Below, piece after piece: positions 34,172 to 46,235 of a DNA stretch of 64,000 bases. The notes under the pieces were generated by a model. It worked only from the letters and a program-made list of their open reading frames with translations, had not been told where the DNA came from and searched no databases. The DNA is from Saxidomus purpurata (Eukaryota > Mollusca > Bivalvia > Venerida > Veneridae): positions 30,173,280-30,237,279 of the forward strand of contig JAFMSR010000007.1 in assembly GCA_022818135.1 (NCBI GenBank), given 5' to 3'. Each line of letters begins with the position of its first letter. Position 1 is the first letter of the stretch. Made by a program: the position numbers and the translations under genes.

Positions 34172-35479
34172 ATCAGATTGTGCAAGGATATATACTCAAT
34201 TCCAGACGAAGTCGACCATTTATATAAGAAATCTGTTTCGGGCGAAACAAGAAAAGACCTTTCTGAAACAAAAACGTCCATGGAGAATATAAAGGAAGGT
34301 AAGGAACGTCTCTTGACGGACCTGGAGAAACATAAGAAGAAAGCAACTGACTCTATTACACACTTTAGAAAAGAGATGAAAGTTTTGTTAAAGAAACTTG
34401 AAAATGAATCTTTAGACGATTTAGAGAAAAAATACAGAAAGATAAGAGCAGAATTAGAAGACCATATCAACGAAGCATCAAAGTACATGGATGATCTGCA
34501 ACAATTGTCTGATAAAGTAAGTCTGCTGGAAATAAAGCCAGAGAGTTTGTTTCTGTTAAACTTGCTACGGGAACAATTGATAAAGCAAAAGAAGTACAAG
34601 GTTTCCTTGTGAAAGCAGTGGATGTTGAAGTTTCTTTCACTGCCGATTCAAAACTGAAAACACATTTACAACAATTGAGGTCATTTGGGCGTATCAAGTT
34701 ACCAACCACCGTATATAATTTGAACAGGCAGTGTAAAATTAAAGTTAATCAAGAAATGGCACCACGTGTAACGTTGTTGACACATGTCTCACGCAACACG
34801 GCTTTTTACTACTCACTGATTTCGCAAACAAAAAACTGAAACGTGCGGATCTTTCCTCAATGCCAATTAAGGATCACCTAGATCTGGAGGCTTCACCTCA
34901 TGCGAACTGTCAGATAACGCAGTAACTCTTGTTAACCAAACGGTTCAGTTTGTATCAGTAGGAGACAAGATGACAACCACTGAACAATTGCAACTTGATC
35001 ACGGCTGTTGGGGTGTGGCCTATAAGGATGGTAAGTTGTTTATATCTGATCAGTCCGGTGCAGTATGCAGTCATGATATAAACGGTACTGTGCTGCACAA
35101 ATTCACAACCGACATATCAGGAAATGCAATATTTAGTAACTGTCGACATATCACAATCAGCACCGACGGGAAAAGAATGCACGTAGCCGATTATGACAAA
35201 GGTTTGATTACGCTTGACATGCAGGGGAATTATGAATCAACATTTAATGACCCTGATGTTCCACATCCACAGGGAGTGGGTGTAGATGAGAGAGATAACA
35301 TATTTGTCACGGGATGGGGAGACTCAAAAATTGTGGAGATCAATAAGTACTCGAACACGAAACTTGGTGAATTCGGGACAGTAAAGAACGGTCATTCGGT
35401 TCGTTTTTATCCACAAGAAAATATGTTAGTAGTAACTATGCGCGGCAGTGATACAGCAGATGTCTATGAACTAATGTGA
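34172..35479 (+). pseudogene. TRIM/NHL-type protein relic, 5' truncated and frameshifted
   Basis: The first frame (34178-34609) is a charged coiled coil (ETKTSMENIKEGKERLLTDL, HFRKEMKVLLKKLENESLDD) as found after the B-boxes of bivalve TRIM2/TRIM71-like proteins. The last frame (34970-35479) reads as NHL-type beta-propeller repeats: GCWGVAYKDGKLFISDQSG, RHITISTDGKRMHVADYDKG, GVDERDNIFVTGWGDSKIVE. Between them the same protein continues in other frames (VSFTADSKLKTHLQQLRSFG, ANKKLKRADLSSMPIKDHLD), with changes near 34517, 34772 and 34908. The RING and B-boxes are absent. Either the copy was truncated at the ATTC microsatellite, or TTTATCAG at 34171 is a splice acceptor and upstream exons are lost. 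An intact relative would be a ubiquitin ligase. Confidence 0.85.
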
Positions 35480-36000
35480 GTGAGTGCCAAATTAACTAAA
35501 ACTATCACGGTAAACATTAAGATAAAACAAATTAAGAAGAAGTATTGAGTCGTCGATCATAGGTCTTTGCTGACTTTTTGACATGAAGTAATATGTATGA
35601 CTATGACCTTTAAACAAAGATCAGTTACTAATTAATTTCCTACTAAAAAGTTTAATAAGTTGGCACTTACTTGAGCACATTTAGTAATAAGACACTCCGG
35701 CACATAGCATAGTTCCACAAAAAGTGCCACATACAGTGATAGATGACTAGTGGTATGAAATTGTTATCTGAACATTTATATTAAAGTGTTTTCAAGAATA
35801 AATGTAATTAAGGTAATTAAAGTAGTTGTTCTAGCTCGGCTCCCGCTCTACTGTATTGAAAAAAACCGCCTAATTTGATGGCAGCTAACGTATCCTCGAG
35901 TCATGAGTTCTCGACATACTTAAGTTCTCGAGCTATATTTATAATGACGTATATTTGCCGCGTGAATGACGTAAACCCCGGAAGTAAACACTGTAAAACG
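35480..36000. promoter_or_regulatory. Possible promoter upstream of the unrecognised gene
   Basis: Two TGACGT sites (35944 and 35967) and an ETS-like CCCGGAAGTAA (about 35977) cluster within 100 bases of the candidate start at 36045. This resembles a housekeeping promoter. The reading is inference from motifs only. Confidence 0.3.
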
Positions 36001-36044
36001 TAAACAAAACGTTCTTGTACTCAAAGAAAGAAAAACAGCCAAAC

Positions 36045-39000
36045 ATGTTCAGAATAAAGGTAAGTATTACCAAACATACTCACCACCAAGCCTTTATTAG
36101 TGAAAATGTTAATACCATTTACTTACATTCATTAAAATCTCCGTAACACATTTATTTTTACTCCATTGAAGCTGCTCTTGCCAAAATAACTAGAACGGAA
36201 GTGTGTCAGTGTAATACACAGCCCCGGATGTTGTATAATTTTCACTGTAGTGTAGGTGGTCCTTCAAAATTACGAAGCGACCGTTAGAATTTAGATGATT
36301 TATTCCTTTACATTGCAGTTAACCCCATCTAACAGAAAGAGGGTTTTTAAGCAGTACTCTCCTACAAGTCTAGTTAGTGCCTACACTATGATGAAAAAAA
36401 ACCTTTTTATTGTCAAATGGGTTGGTTGTGATAAGTGCACCCTTTGGGTGCATCTCAAGTATTGTACAGAATTGAGGGCAGCAAGAAAAGATACCCAATT
36501 CATTTGTGATTGCTGCAGAGACTGATGAAGTTCGTTAAATAAATCAAATAAAACTAAATTCTTATGAAACAAGATGAATAAAATTGCATATGTGACTGAA
36601 TGGATACAAGTTGTCTTTTATTTGTTGCATATACACTACAGTGATAAGGTGTTTCCCATGAAAAATCTAGTTTCTAAAAATAGCTCGAGAACATATGACA
36701 GAATTCCCCGAAAACCAAAAGTAGGTCACCCTTTTCATCACAACGTGAACACGAGTTTGTGCATTATTTGGGAATTTTTTTTTTGCATTTCTTGGCAGAA
36801 ATATGATCAAAGAATCTGATAATTAACTGCAACAGGTAAGTTATCATTTCCATTGCTATTTCTACGCTGTTTTCTTCTTAATGTGTCGAGAACTAATGAC
36901 CCCAGGATACCTATTTCACTTCCGATTTTCCTATTGAGAACATAATTGGGCCCTTCAAGCTCCGTCCAACTGCTTCAAACTCAAACCCCGTGCTACAGTT
37001 AACCGAATTCAAATGTATGACTCATATGAAAGGAATTCAACTCCACAGTGGTAAACATAGACCAAGTTTATTACCAATTTTATATGATTATATTTCAAAG
37101 GCGAATAGCTTCTGGCCACAATAAAACGAGTATGATATGTAGAGAGCTCATAATTCGGTACCGACACAAATAATCGCTTGGTTTTGATCCGAAAGTATCC
37201 CGCTAACGTTCCGTTTATGGCACAAAATAACGTCTTGACTCTTTAGAATCCAAATTACCTTACTATGTAATATCAAATTCCGTATAATGAAACTGTGCGA
37301 GCTGAATGTGAACATTTCCCTCTGTGTTCCATTTTTATTTCGCTGACCGAGAAGCACGTGCAACGCGTTCCGTTTTCGCCTAAGATGTCACAAATTTGTA
37401 TGTTTTTCATAATTGGTTTCAAAAGTTAATGTAGTTTTTAGCTCGTCTGATTTTTTAAAAAAAAATGACGAGCTATTGTCGCCACTTCATTGTTGTCGTC
37501 GTCGTTGTCGCCGGCGTTGGTTAAGTTTTGCGTTTAGGTCACTTACATGGACACTATCAATACCTGTTCACTATCAAATGTACAACAGAATGAAGCAAAG
37601 ATTTTTACAAGTTGCATAACCCTGTCATGTATTTTGTCTGGATTATTGCCCCTTCTTGACTTAGAGCGTTTCAAGCACACACAATATGTTTGTAACATTG
37701 AACATAATGCAACCAAACTTAGTGTAAAGGAAGAATTAATTAATACCTTTAATAGGATTGTGTTTTGGGGCTCCTGGGGTCAAGATCACTGTTATTTAAA
37801 ATAGGAAAACCGTTAATCTTCAGTCACAGTTGACATAATGTCAATAAATTTTGAAATTAAGAAGATCGTTAATGGGGTTGTGTTTTGGGGCTCCTGGGGT
37901 CAAGGGCATTGTAACTATAAATATAAAATTGTTAATAAATGTATACTTCGCTATCTTTAATTACATTTGACATAATGTAAATAAATTATTAAGTGTGTAA
38001 TACATATAAATACAGACTTTTATTGGGATTGTGTTTGGGGTTCATGGGGTCAAGTCAAGTATTTGTCTCTCTAAATATAGAAAAATGGGGAAAATACAAT
38101 ATCTTATGTTGCATTTAAAATTATTGTGACCAAACTTAGTGTCTACTGTAGTAATTATTTACGAACACCTTTTGTGGGGTTGTGTTTCGGGGTCTAGGTC
38201 AAGGACACTGTTACTTAAAAATGGTAATAAATAAATCGTAAAAGGATAAAATCAGACGAGCGTCACGCGCCCGCAGGCGGTGCTCTTGATATATGTGAAA
38301 TCACTCTTTGTCATTTTTTCAGCATGTATATTTAAAACATACATGTAGATCTAGATGGCATTTATTAATATAAAAATAATCTTTAAAACGTTGGGCCTAT
38401 GATATGACCTACATTTGAGGTTAAATGTGTACGTTTCCTTATGTGAATTTTAAGAACAGGGACATACCTGCTGGCAACTTTTGTTTGATAAAGTAGTTGT
38501 CTGACTCTGAAATAAGAACTTGGACCAAAAAAATTTCCTAGATCTATCTTTTGAAGGGGACATTGTAGGGAGTGTAACCTTGAAAAATCCTTCACCCCGA
38601 ACGGGATTTGAACTAGGCGTTCTCTAGTGTCCTATGCGGAAACTCTAACACATCGCCATAAAAGCTAGCTCAATGGCAAGGTAGAACAAGTGCCGTATAA
38701 TCTGTATTATACCTCTACTACATACACTAAAGATTGTGAATGTCTGTAGGGCGTTCTTAGGGTGCTATCACTTATAAACGCTTGGGTTATTTACGTAAGG
38801 CGCTAACTGTTACCGTGAAAAATACTTCGAACTCGGGTCCTCTTGTACTCTAAGCGGACACTCTAACACGCCGCAACAAAAGCTAGCTCAATAGCAAGGA
38901 AGTAACAATGACCACTGTGTGCACTGGATCAGAAACATTTCCTTTCTTAAGGGGACAATCAAAGGACGCTGCAGAACATATTTAGTGATATCCTATCCAT

Positions 39001-42000
39001 TGGTCAATAAGAAGAAGCCGTTTAAAGGTTAACGGACCATCCACTCGTACCAATAGCTCATCTAGAGCCTTCGGCATATAACGGTCGATGTAGCAATTTT
39101 AGTCTGAAATATATCCTAAAACGGTCCTACGCGCATCCTAAAAAATAAAAAAGAAATCCCGGGGGAGCATGCCCGGACCCCCATAGGACGTCCCATCCTA
39201 CATGTACTTTGGCCGCACCACTCTTAAAATGCCGACGAGGTGCCTGAAATTATTGCACACTGCTTTGTGCACAATACACAATTCATGTAACGGTCAAAAA
39301 GTGACGTTGGTTTTATTTTGGTAAGGTGCAACATAATCTATCACTTTGATGATATATACCACGTGATCATGCTGTCTGTTGTGCGTCATTGGTAACGTCC
39401 GACGTCGTTGTTATAGGTAACAGTAGCTACGCGTCAAACATCAATAAACAAATATGTACTGTACACACGACCAGAGAAATGTTTTTCAAAGTTTAGAGTT
39501 CGATCCATGTATTGGACCGTACGTGTCTACCATTACACATGACAGGGTATGTACCACAACCGTATAACATAACATAATGCATAGAAGTGTAACACAGCGC
39601 ATATTATTAGTTTCTTATATGAGCACGAGGTTCAGATGGAAATATCCGTCACTGAGGGTAACTGTTTTGGCGGGAACGAGGCTCTGCCGAGTTCCCGAGA
39701 AACAGTTTCCCGAAGTGACGGATATTTCCATCTGAACCAAGTATCTCATGGAAGAAACTTTTTCTTGCATACCGTCTTGCACTTTGAAATAGATATTTAA
39801 AAACAAACTTACCGAAATGATGCATTTTGATATAAAAACAAACATTCTTTAGATGTTATGTATGGGAAAGTGACGTCACATTTTTTATAACGTGACGTCA
39901 CATTGTTTATAACGTTACGTCACAAATAAGCACGTAAGTCGTCTTACACGGAGGGGTGTAAGATGAGATTTTCCAGCACTGGTAAAAACTGCAGATATCC
40001 CCATCTGGTATGCAAGAAAGATCTATATACATTGACTACATAAGTATTTTAAATTCGCGGAGAAGACATTTTTTCATGCCAACAACGGAGAATTTAACTT
40101 GTAGAATAGATTGCATGTAAATACGTGATTAAAATACATTTACATCTTGCTGGAAAAATGCGTTAATTAACATTTCTTTCACAGAAATTTGTGCAAGAAG
40201 CAAACAGACCATGGATAGAAGTTTATCCATTTTTTACCCATAACTGGCACTCTACAGGAAATAAAACACAATACACGCAGACCTCGCCACAATTCCACCC
40301 ACAACAAAATTCAGCCAACCAATCATCACCACAACAACATTCGTCGGAATATTTCATACCGAAGACAACTTCTCCACAACCAAAACCAACCAGTGCCACT
40401 CAGCTTTCTCCTAGAACACGTCACTTCGTTCCGGGAATGAGTGAAGAAGAATTAGAAGAAAGAAGAAAAGAAGCAGGCTGGTATTCAGGCTGTGAGAGTG
40501 AAGAAGTGAGTTTATTCCTTTTTATATTCCTGTTTTCCTCGGAGCGCTGTTTAGTTTATATTTATTTATTCAAGCTCGATTGTGAAGAAAGCTTGCAGCT
40601 TATCAAGTCACTCCTGGAAAAATCAGTACTGGTTCCGTATGAGGTCGTGACCCCAGTGGGGCTCGAACCCACAGCCTCCGTGTTTTGGTGTATAATGCTA
40701 ATACGGAGGTTGCGGGCTCAAATTCTGTCAGCAGACCGAGATAATGTGTCCATACACATTCTGACCCAGTTTGGTGACCACTGGATGGTTGCAACAACGC
40801 TAAGTAGAGAGCTGTCAATGAAATGAACATTCCCACCCGCGCAACGTAATTCACATTAATACGACCGGTAAATAAGTATGGTGAATCTTCAATTTTTCTT
40901 ATCTTTTCTTTAAAGAACACTGTATGTATAGCACCTACACAAGTTATGAAAGAAAAAAAAAGATTTCTAAAATGGCAGTAAAAATTGAGGAATTAATGTG
41001 CTAAATCAGGTGGTAAGGTACGCAGCCCTATCCCAGTTGGGTTACATATACAAATACATGTAGATGTATTTACTTTTCATTGGCTTTTCTTTACAAGAAA
41101 CCATTTTTATTACGACTTTTTTAAAAGCATATTTGTGAATATTGTTAATGTAAAATTGGACTTTATATAAGACTTTCTTTACTCTAAGGCCTAAAAAAAA
41201 TATGTTTGTTTCAGGTTTCATGTCCCAAAAAAATAGGGTAGGTAGGTCGGGAAATTATTTTTTTTATTATTCTCAAACTAACCAAATTCAACATAAATTT
41301 GAATATATTTATGCTAAAACGCAAAAAAAGTTCTAGGGTCGGGGTAAAAAAATAGGGTAGGTCGGGAAACCTGAAACAAACATAGTTTTTTTACGCCTAA
41401 TACAGAATGTGTTAAAACTTATTTTTGTGAGAAAAGAAGGCCGGATAGGCGCATGTTTTTCTTCTTCTTTACAATGTATTTTTGTCATGTAGAGTGACTC
41501 GATATTTCAAAAATTCTAAATTACAACATCTGTAAGTTGAAATATTGGTAGATATTGGTAAATAAACATGCATTCCGATGAAGAATTAGCATTATAGCAT
41601 TTCTTAATTATTGAAATAAATTGTGACAAGGATCGAATAGTGTGGTGTGCGAGAATCATAGCTGTAGCCCGAGTCATTTTTAAGTTAGTTTTCACTGTGG
41701 CTTCGGGGCATTACTTAAAAATCCATGGTGATGCAACGATGATAAAAAAAGAATAGTGTTACATAAATGTAAAATATATCACAACTTATTCACTTATTTG
41801 CAACTCGGTAATTGAATCTATAGAGAATTCCGCACCTACCTCAGTAATATTATACTAATATATTCTTGGTTTCTACATTGATTAAATGCCTATGTTGTAA
41901 TAATGTTCACTCACACTCCTGATGGAATTTGACAGTTCTAGCTAACAGTCAGTCTGTAATAATTATTGTTCAAATTATACAATGATTGTATTTTTCAGGA

Positions 42001-42133
42001 AGAAGAGGAACCAGACTTTTGGGACTTTTTCCATAAATTAGCAAAAGATACGGAAGCTAGGATCCAGCAGAGCCAGAGAGAATACGAGGAAGAATGCGAT
42101 AATTATTTTGTTGTCAGATTTGCTTTTCACTAA
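36045..42133 (+). CDS. Unrecognised acidic protein; exons 40185-40505 and 41999-42133, possible first exon 36045-36059
   Basis: Exon 40185-40505 is bounded by TTTCTTTCACAG and GAA|GTGAGT, exon 41999-42133 by TATTTTTCAG and a TAA stop, and both are phase 0. An AATAAA at 42188-42193 follows the stop by 55 bases. A tiny exon ATG TTC AGA ATA AAG|GTAAGT at 36045 is also phase 0 and would supply the start, giving 156 residues; other upstream exons are possible. The protein begins with an aromatic patch (PWIEVYPFFTHNW), then a Gln/Ser/Pro-rich low-complexity part, then RHFVPGMSEEELEERRKEAG, an acidic run, PDFWDFFHKLAKDTEARIQQ and a charged helix. No domain is recognised; no signal peptide or membrane segment is seen. 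Confidence is moderate for the two later exons and low for the first. Confidence 0.5.
36295..36528 (+). pseudogene. Possible PHD-finger fragment
   Basis: The frame ends WVGCDKCTLWVHLKYC ... FICDCC, which resembles the second half of a PHD finger (Cys-x2-Cys, Trp, His, Cys, then a last Cys pair). The His-Cys spacing is one residue longer than usual and the first Cys pair is absent. It may come from a transposon-encoded or host PHD protein. An acceptor-like CTAACAG precedes it at 36336. Confidence 0.3.
36530..37436. other. Non-coding DNA within the long intron of the unrecognised gene
   Basis: Only short chance frames are present, with no recognised element. Confidence 0.4.
37437..38296. mobile_element. 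Inverted-end element (AGCTCGTCTGATTTTT ends), about 860 bp
   Basis: It starts TTTAGCTCGTCTGATTTTTT and ends AAAATCAGACGAGCGTCAC followed by GCGGTGCTCTTG, so the ends are inverted copies of GCTCGTCTGATTTT. The interior has three or four degenerate monomers with GTTGTGTTTTGGGGCTCCTG and GTCAAG. No protein is encoded. Confidence 0.7.
38540..38930 (-). mobile_element. Two tRNA-like SINE heads in tandem
   Basis: Read on the minus strand, two blocks (38582-38690 and 38815-38910) carry CTATTGAGCTAGCTTTT-type A boxes and GTTCAAATCCCG or GTTCGAAG-type B boxes. They are about 230 bases apart, as in a dimeric SINE. A further head fragment is at 55233-55260. Confidence 0.5.
38931..39620. other. Non-coding DNA
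   Basis: No open frame of note. A CCCGGGGGAGCATGCCCGGA phrase at 39158 recalls a dispersed repeat seen in molluscs, but no ends are visible. Confidence 0.35.
39629..39738. repeat. Long near-perfect hairpin
   Basis: Arms of 25 bases (39629-39653 and 39714-39738, GGTTCAGATGGAAATATCCG and on) are exact inverted copies. Inside, GGGAAC and GTTCCC, and AACTGTTT and AAACAGTT, also pair, so almost the whole 110 bases folds. Outer flanks pair partly. It is probably a MITE or its end. Confidence 0.9.
40540..40810 (-). mobile_element. tRNA-derived SINE in the intron of the unrecognised gene
   Basis: The minus strand carries the B box GTGGGTTCGAGCCCC and the TCACGACCTCATACGGAACC body of the family at 12836 and 21861. 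Confidence 0.65.
41188..41397. mobile_element. 210 bp MITE
   Basis: The ends GGCCTAAAAAAAATATGTTT and the complement of AAACATAGTTTTTTTACGCC form inverted repeats of about 45 bases, continuing into CAGGTTT and the AGGTCGGGAAA stretch. The interior is T-rich. Flanking TA could be the target duplication. Confidence 0.75.
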
Positions 42134-42329
42134 ATTTCACCGCAATCATTTCATTTCATCCTGCCAGGTCTAAGAAATGTACAAAATAATAAACACTTCA
42201 GTAGATAATTGCGAGCATCACGGTTCCGTCGTAGTGTGAGGGTGGAGCGTCGGTTTCCTAACTCGGTCGCGGATTCCGGAATCAAGAGGGTGAATTTTGA
42301 AAAGGACCGGAACAATTCATTCCCATTTT

Positions 42330-42775
42330 TCGAAATGTGAACAAAGACAGTAAACAATAGCCAATGAAATCGAACAGTCACTATATAAAGAAACATGAAC
42401 AAAGTGAACAGTAGTAAAAGAAACCTTAAAAAGTCAATAACCAGAAAATTACCAGTGGTCAATGAAACCTGAACCATGTCGATGAACAGTGGCCAGTAAA
42501 CCATGGACCAAGTCAGCGAACAGTGGTAAATGAAACCTTAAAAAGTAAATTACAAGTGGTCAGTGAAACCTGAACCATGTCGGTGAACAGTGGTCAATGA
42601 AACATGAACAATGTCCGTGAACAGTAGTGAGTGTAACCTGAACCACGATGATGAACAGTGCTCAGTGAAACCTGAATTAAATCAGTGAACAGAAGTCAGT
42701 GAAACCTTAACCAAGTATGTCAGTGGTCGGTGAAACCTGAACAAAGCCAGTGAACAGTGGTCAATGCACGAAAAC
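42330..42775. repeat. Degenerate minisatellite of about 34-bp units
   Basis: GTCAGTGAAACCTGAACCA and GTGAACAGTGG alternate through the block with many substitutions. Confidence 0.7.
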
Positions 42776-43079
42776 GTGAAAACGATCAAGTAGTCCCGAA
42801 CATCAACAATATTCTTAAATCTCCTGAAAAGATAAGATACTAATCTATGGCTTGCTAAGCATTACAGTGTTCTAAATGTTACTTTTCATAAAGCAAGATT
42901 GAAAAATTATTGAAATGTATGTGAAAACCATATGGATAAAGTATTAAATGTTAGTACTCACAACAGTGCATATAGTTGGTCAATACTTTAATACACCCCT
43001 TCGAAGAAAGTGGGATATATTGCTTTGCTAATGTATGTCGTTCCGTTGGTAAATCTTTGGTTTCTGATCAGTAACTTAT

Positions 43080-43500
43080 GAAGGGACAGATACAGATACA
43101 GAGACAGATATCTCAGACATGGATGACATTAACAATGGACAGTAGATGAAACCTATTGAGATCACTGGGTCAAAGGTCAAAGTCACTGATCTTGCATTAA
43201 AGAACGATTTCCGCTTAATAATTTGAGAAGGATTTAAACTAGAGGTCTCAATCTTGGTAGGGACATTGGCATGAACAGTAAATTAATCCTATTGAGGTTA
43301 CTAGGTCCAAGGTCAAGATAACAGTGACCTTGCATTTAAGAACGGTTTCCACTCAATCATTTGAGAAGGCTTTAACCTAGAGGTCTCAGACTTTGTAGGG
43401 ACATTGTGCATGGTCAGTAAATGAACCCTTTGGATTTTGAAGTCATTTGGTCAAGGTCACCGTGACCTTGCATTTAAAAAAACTATTTGACAATGTTTCG
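43080..43500. mobile_element. Dispersed tandem family, three monomers
   Basis: Monomers of about 130-140 bases share GGTCAAGGTCACCGTGACC-type palindromic text, TTTAAGAACGGTTTCC and AACCTAGAGGTCTCAG. Non-coding. Confidence 0.65.
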
Positions 43501-43670
43501 ACCTAAGATCTTAAAACTTGCAAGTCGTCGCCTGAGATCTGTTTTGTTCTATGTCCATTTTTTCGAAAAATGAGATATGTACACTGTTGAATTGGTGATG
43601 ACATGTTCTATCTCCCTGCCAAGTTCATTTAGTTCTTTACTAGCCCATTTAGAGATCCGACAGAATTATT

Positions 43671-43990
43671 GGATCGATTGAATTTATTCAATCGTATCCA
43701 AAGTTAACAGAGTATTTCAGACCCTTACGGCCGAACTCTTAACACAAATTTTTGTCGAATACGACCGAAAAGTGGTTCTATATATTCAGTGAAATAAAAA
43801 GAATTGCTATGCATTAAATTATTCTGTTTTCATTAAGATATATTGATGAATAAATGTAAAACATTAAAAATTACTAAAAATCAACGAGGTATCTGTTCTG
43901 TGTAAAACTATTTTCCTACGCGGTTTTGATCAGAACAATTTTCAAGTCAGACCGGAGACTCTTAAATACAACTAGTCAGGCCGAATAATG
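43671..43990. mobile_element. Second copy of the dispersed repeat at 32537
   Basis: Begins GGATCGATTGAATTTATTCA and shares both conserved blocks with 32537-32900. Confidence 0.7.
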
Positions 43991-45710
43991 TGTCTTATAT
44001 CCGATATTGTGTTTGTGATCATAAACTATGGGAACATCGTAATACGTTATGAAACCACTAGGTAATTACAAAACTCGGATTTCGACATAAAAAACAACGA
44101 TTCTTTTGTAACTTGGCAACGCCTCTATCATCAAAAGTGCTCGGCCTGACTAGTTGTCATTTCATGTCTAAAAGATAGGCCGAAACACTAGTCTAAAAAT
44201 ACGCCTTTATGCGTTTAGGTATAAAACTGAAACTTATCAGCAAATTAACTTTACAGAGGCACTTGTAGATGTCTTTTTGGAATATATCAACATATTTTTA
44301 TGCTTTACATGTAAACACGTTGTAATTGTTGTAAATGGTACGAAAATGTCCGCATTTTGCTGAAGTCGGTTCGTACCTGGGTACGAATAACTAAGAAATC
44401 ACATAGATCTACATGTCTTAAATACGATTTTTAAATGTAGATAGAAATGCAATAATCTAAAGGGAAAATCAAATTCGTTTCTCTGGATCATGCTGTCATT
44501 TACAAAGAACAGAAATTAACTCAATATAAATACAAATAGGACTTATTGTATTGTAACTAAAACTTTCAAACTTTACCATGATTCTTTTGCTACACTAAAT
44601 TTTAGCGGGTACATTCATACATAGTATCATTATTATAATCACCATCATCATCATCATCATTATTACTTGTTACGAAATACTACTAGAGTCTAGTATATGT
44701 TAAATATGAAAGATTATAGCCTGCTATTAAAACATTCAGTTGTTGTTTTAGACAAGTTTTGAAAATTTAAAACAGCAATAATTGACCTTCGACGCGCGAA
44801 AATGTACCTTCGGACATTTGTCACATAATTCGGCAATAGTTGGTTAATTACCCCCATTAAACTTACATTTTTTGTCGCCCTCTTTAAATGCAAACCCACT
44901 GTTAAAAATTGATAGCTACTGTATTTTCCTCAACAGAAACATACTATCTGCGTCAAAATCTTCCAACACCATTACTATGGCAACAGCGATTTGAAATGAT
45001 TCTCTATTTTATTTTGGCTATACCCTATGAAAAAAGGCATATCGTGGAAAGAAGATATGAAATAGTTTACCAGATTTGATATACATTGAAAGAGCATACA
45101 ATGTTGCATCCAAAAATAAATGATGCTGTTAGGAAATGATTACCGGAATAGTTTACGGCCCATGTAAATTGAGTAATATAGAGTTTTGACGTCAAATTGT
45201 GGTATGTGACGTCATTTTTAGAGTGAACAATTACGCCTTATGTATACTTTTTCAAAATGTTGTAGTTTTGTATGTACTTGGCATAGGTAACTGAAAATTT
45301 CCAATATTGATTTTGAAATATTGTTTGTTTAAAATATGCAAGAAAGCTAGTTTCAAAGTATTTTGTCCGAAGGCCCATTTTCCTGTGTTGCTGGTCGGGC
45401 CATGGTAGAAAGGCTGGTAATAATAGACCCGGTATATTGCAATTCGCAGTATTTTGGAAGCACTCACGGAGCTAGTTAATGTTAGCTGCATGTACTTGTT
45501 CTACAATAGGTATAAACTGAATCAATTTATATCAAAAGATTGATTTATCAATTTTAAGCTTTTCTTTGAAAAACAAGAGAGCCAGTGTCATAACCTTCTT
45601 GACGTCAGTCGGCACTGTCGTCTTGAATCTGATAAAGCTTTCTTAAAATTCACTTTCTCAGTAACAATTAAAGCCTTGAAACTTCAGACAATTGCTTGGT
45701 ATCATACAAT
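43991..45710. other. AT-rich intergenic DNA
   Basis: A CAT/ATC triplet run is at 44640-44665 and two TGACGTCA-like sites at 45185-45215. No gene, RNA or element end is recognised. Confidence 0.4.
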
Positions 45711-46041
45711 GGCATCTGTGGCCGAGTGATTAAGGTCACTGACTGATGTTTACTTGTCCCTCACCGCTGTAGGTTCGTGCCCTACTTTGGTCGAATTCTT
45801 TTATGTCTAAAAGCTATCTAGGTTCTACTCAGGTGCCCGCTCATGACTGAAATAATGCCCGAATTGGCACCCAGGATCTTCCTCCTCCATGAAAGCCGGA
45901 AGTAGCAATGACCTTAGCTGTTGAGTGCGACGTTAAATCCGAATCAGTCAATTGGCGCAATACAATCAACCTTATGGGCATATCCCATAACTTTTGTATG
46001 ACATTAAAAGTTGTTCATACTATGAATTTCAGTTCAGTTTT
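45711..46041 (+). mobile_element. tRNA-derived SINE with head
   Basis: The head has an A box TGGCCGAGTGATTAAGG, as in serine/leucine-type tRNAs, and a B box TAGGTTCGTGCCCTA. The body (GGCACCCAGGATCTTCC, GTGCGACGTTAAATCC) matches 33605-33800. Confidence 0.75.
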
Positions 46042-46235
46042 GTCAAAATCCATTTATCAGTTACCATTCACAGCTTAATACTTCATAGGATAGTTGAACA
46101 TAGTCACTGAATGTAAAATGTAAGCACATGGGTTCCTGTCTCAAAAGTAAAGTTAACACAAATGGTTATAGGTCAAAATGTGTGGACAGTTGTGTGTCCA
46201 GTTTATAACTTTACTCGTGCAAGGGTTGTCCTGAT

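Noticed and set aside
34162..34599. 145-residue minus-strand frame
   Set aside because: It is the antisense of the TRIM-like coiled coil, which explains its openness.
36520..36560. CTGATGA considered as a hammerhead core
   Set aside because: No following hairpin or GAAA box and no complementary arms.
40603..40920. Minus-strand frame containing YLGLLTEFEPATSVL
   Set aside because: It translates a tRNA-derived SINE, which commonly gives such EFEPAT text.
42151..42504. 117-residue minus-strand frame
   Set aside because: It starts in the 3' UTR of the unrecognised gene and runs into a minisatellite; its composition is hydrophobic and low in complexity, with no motif.
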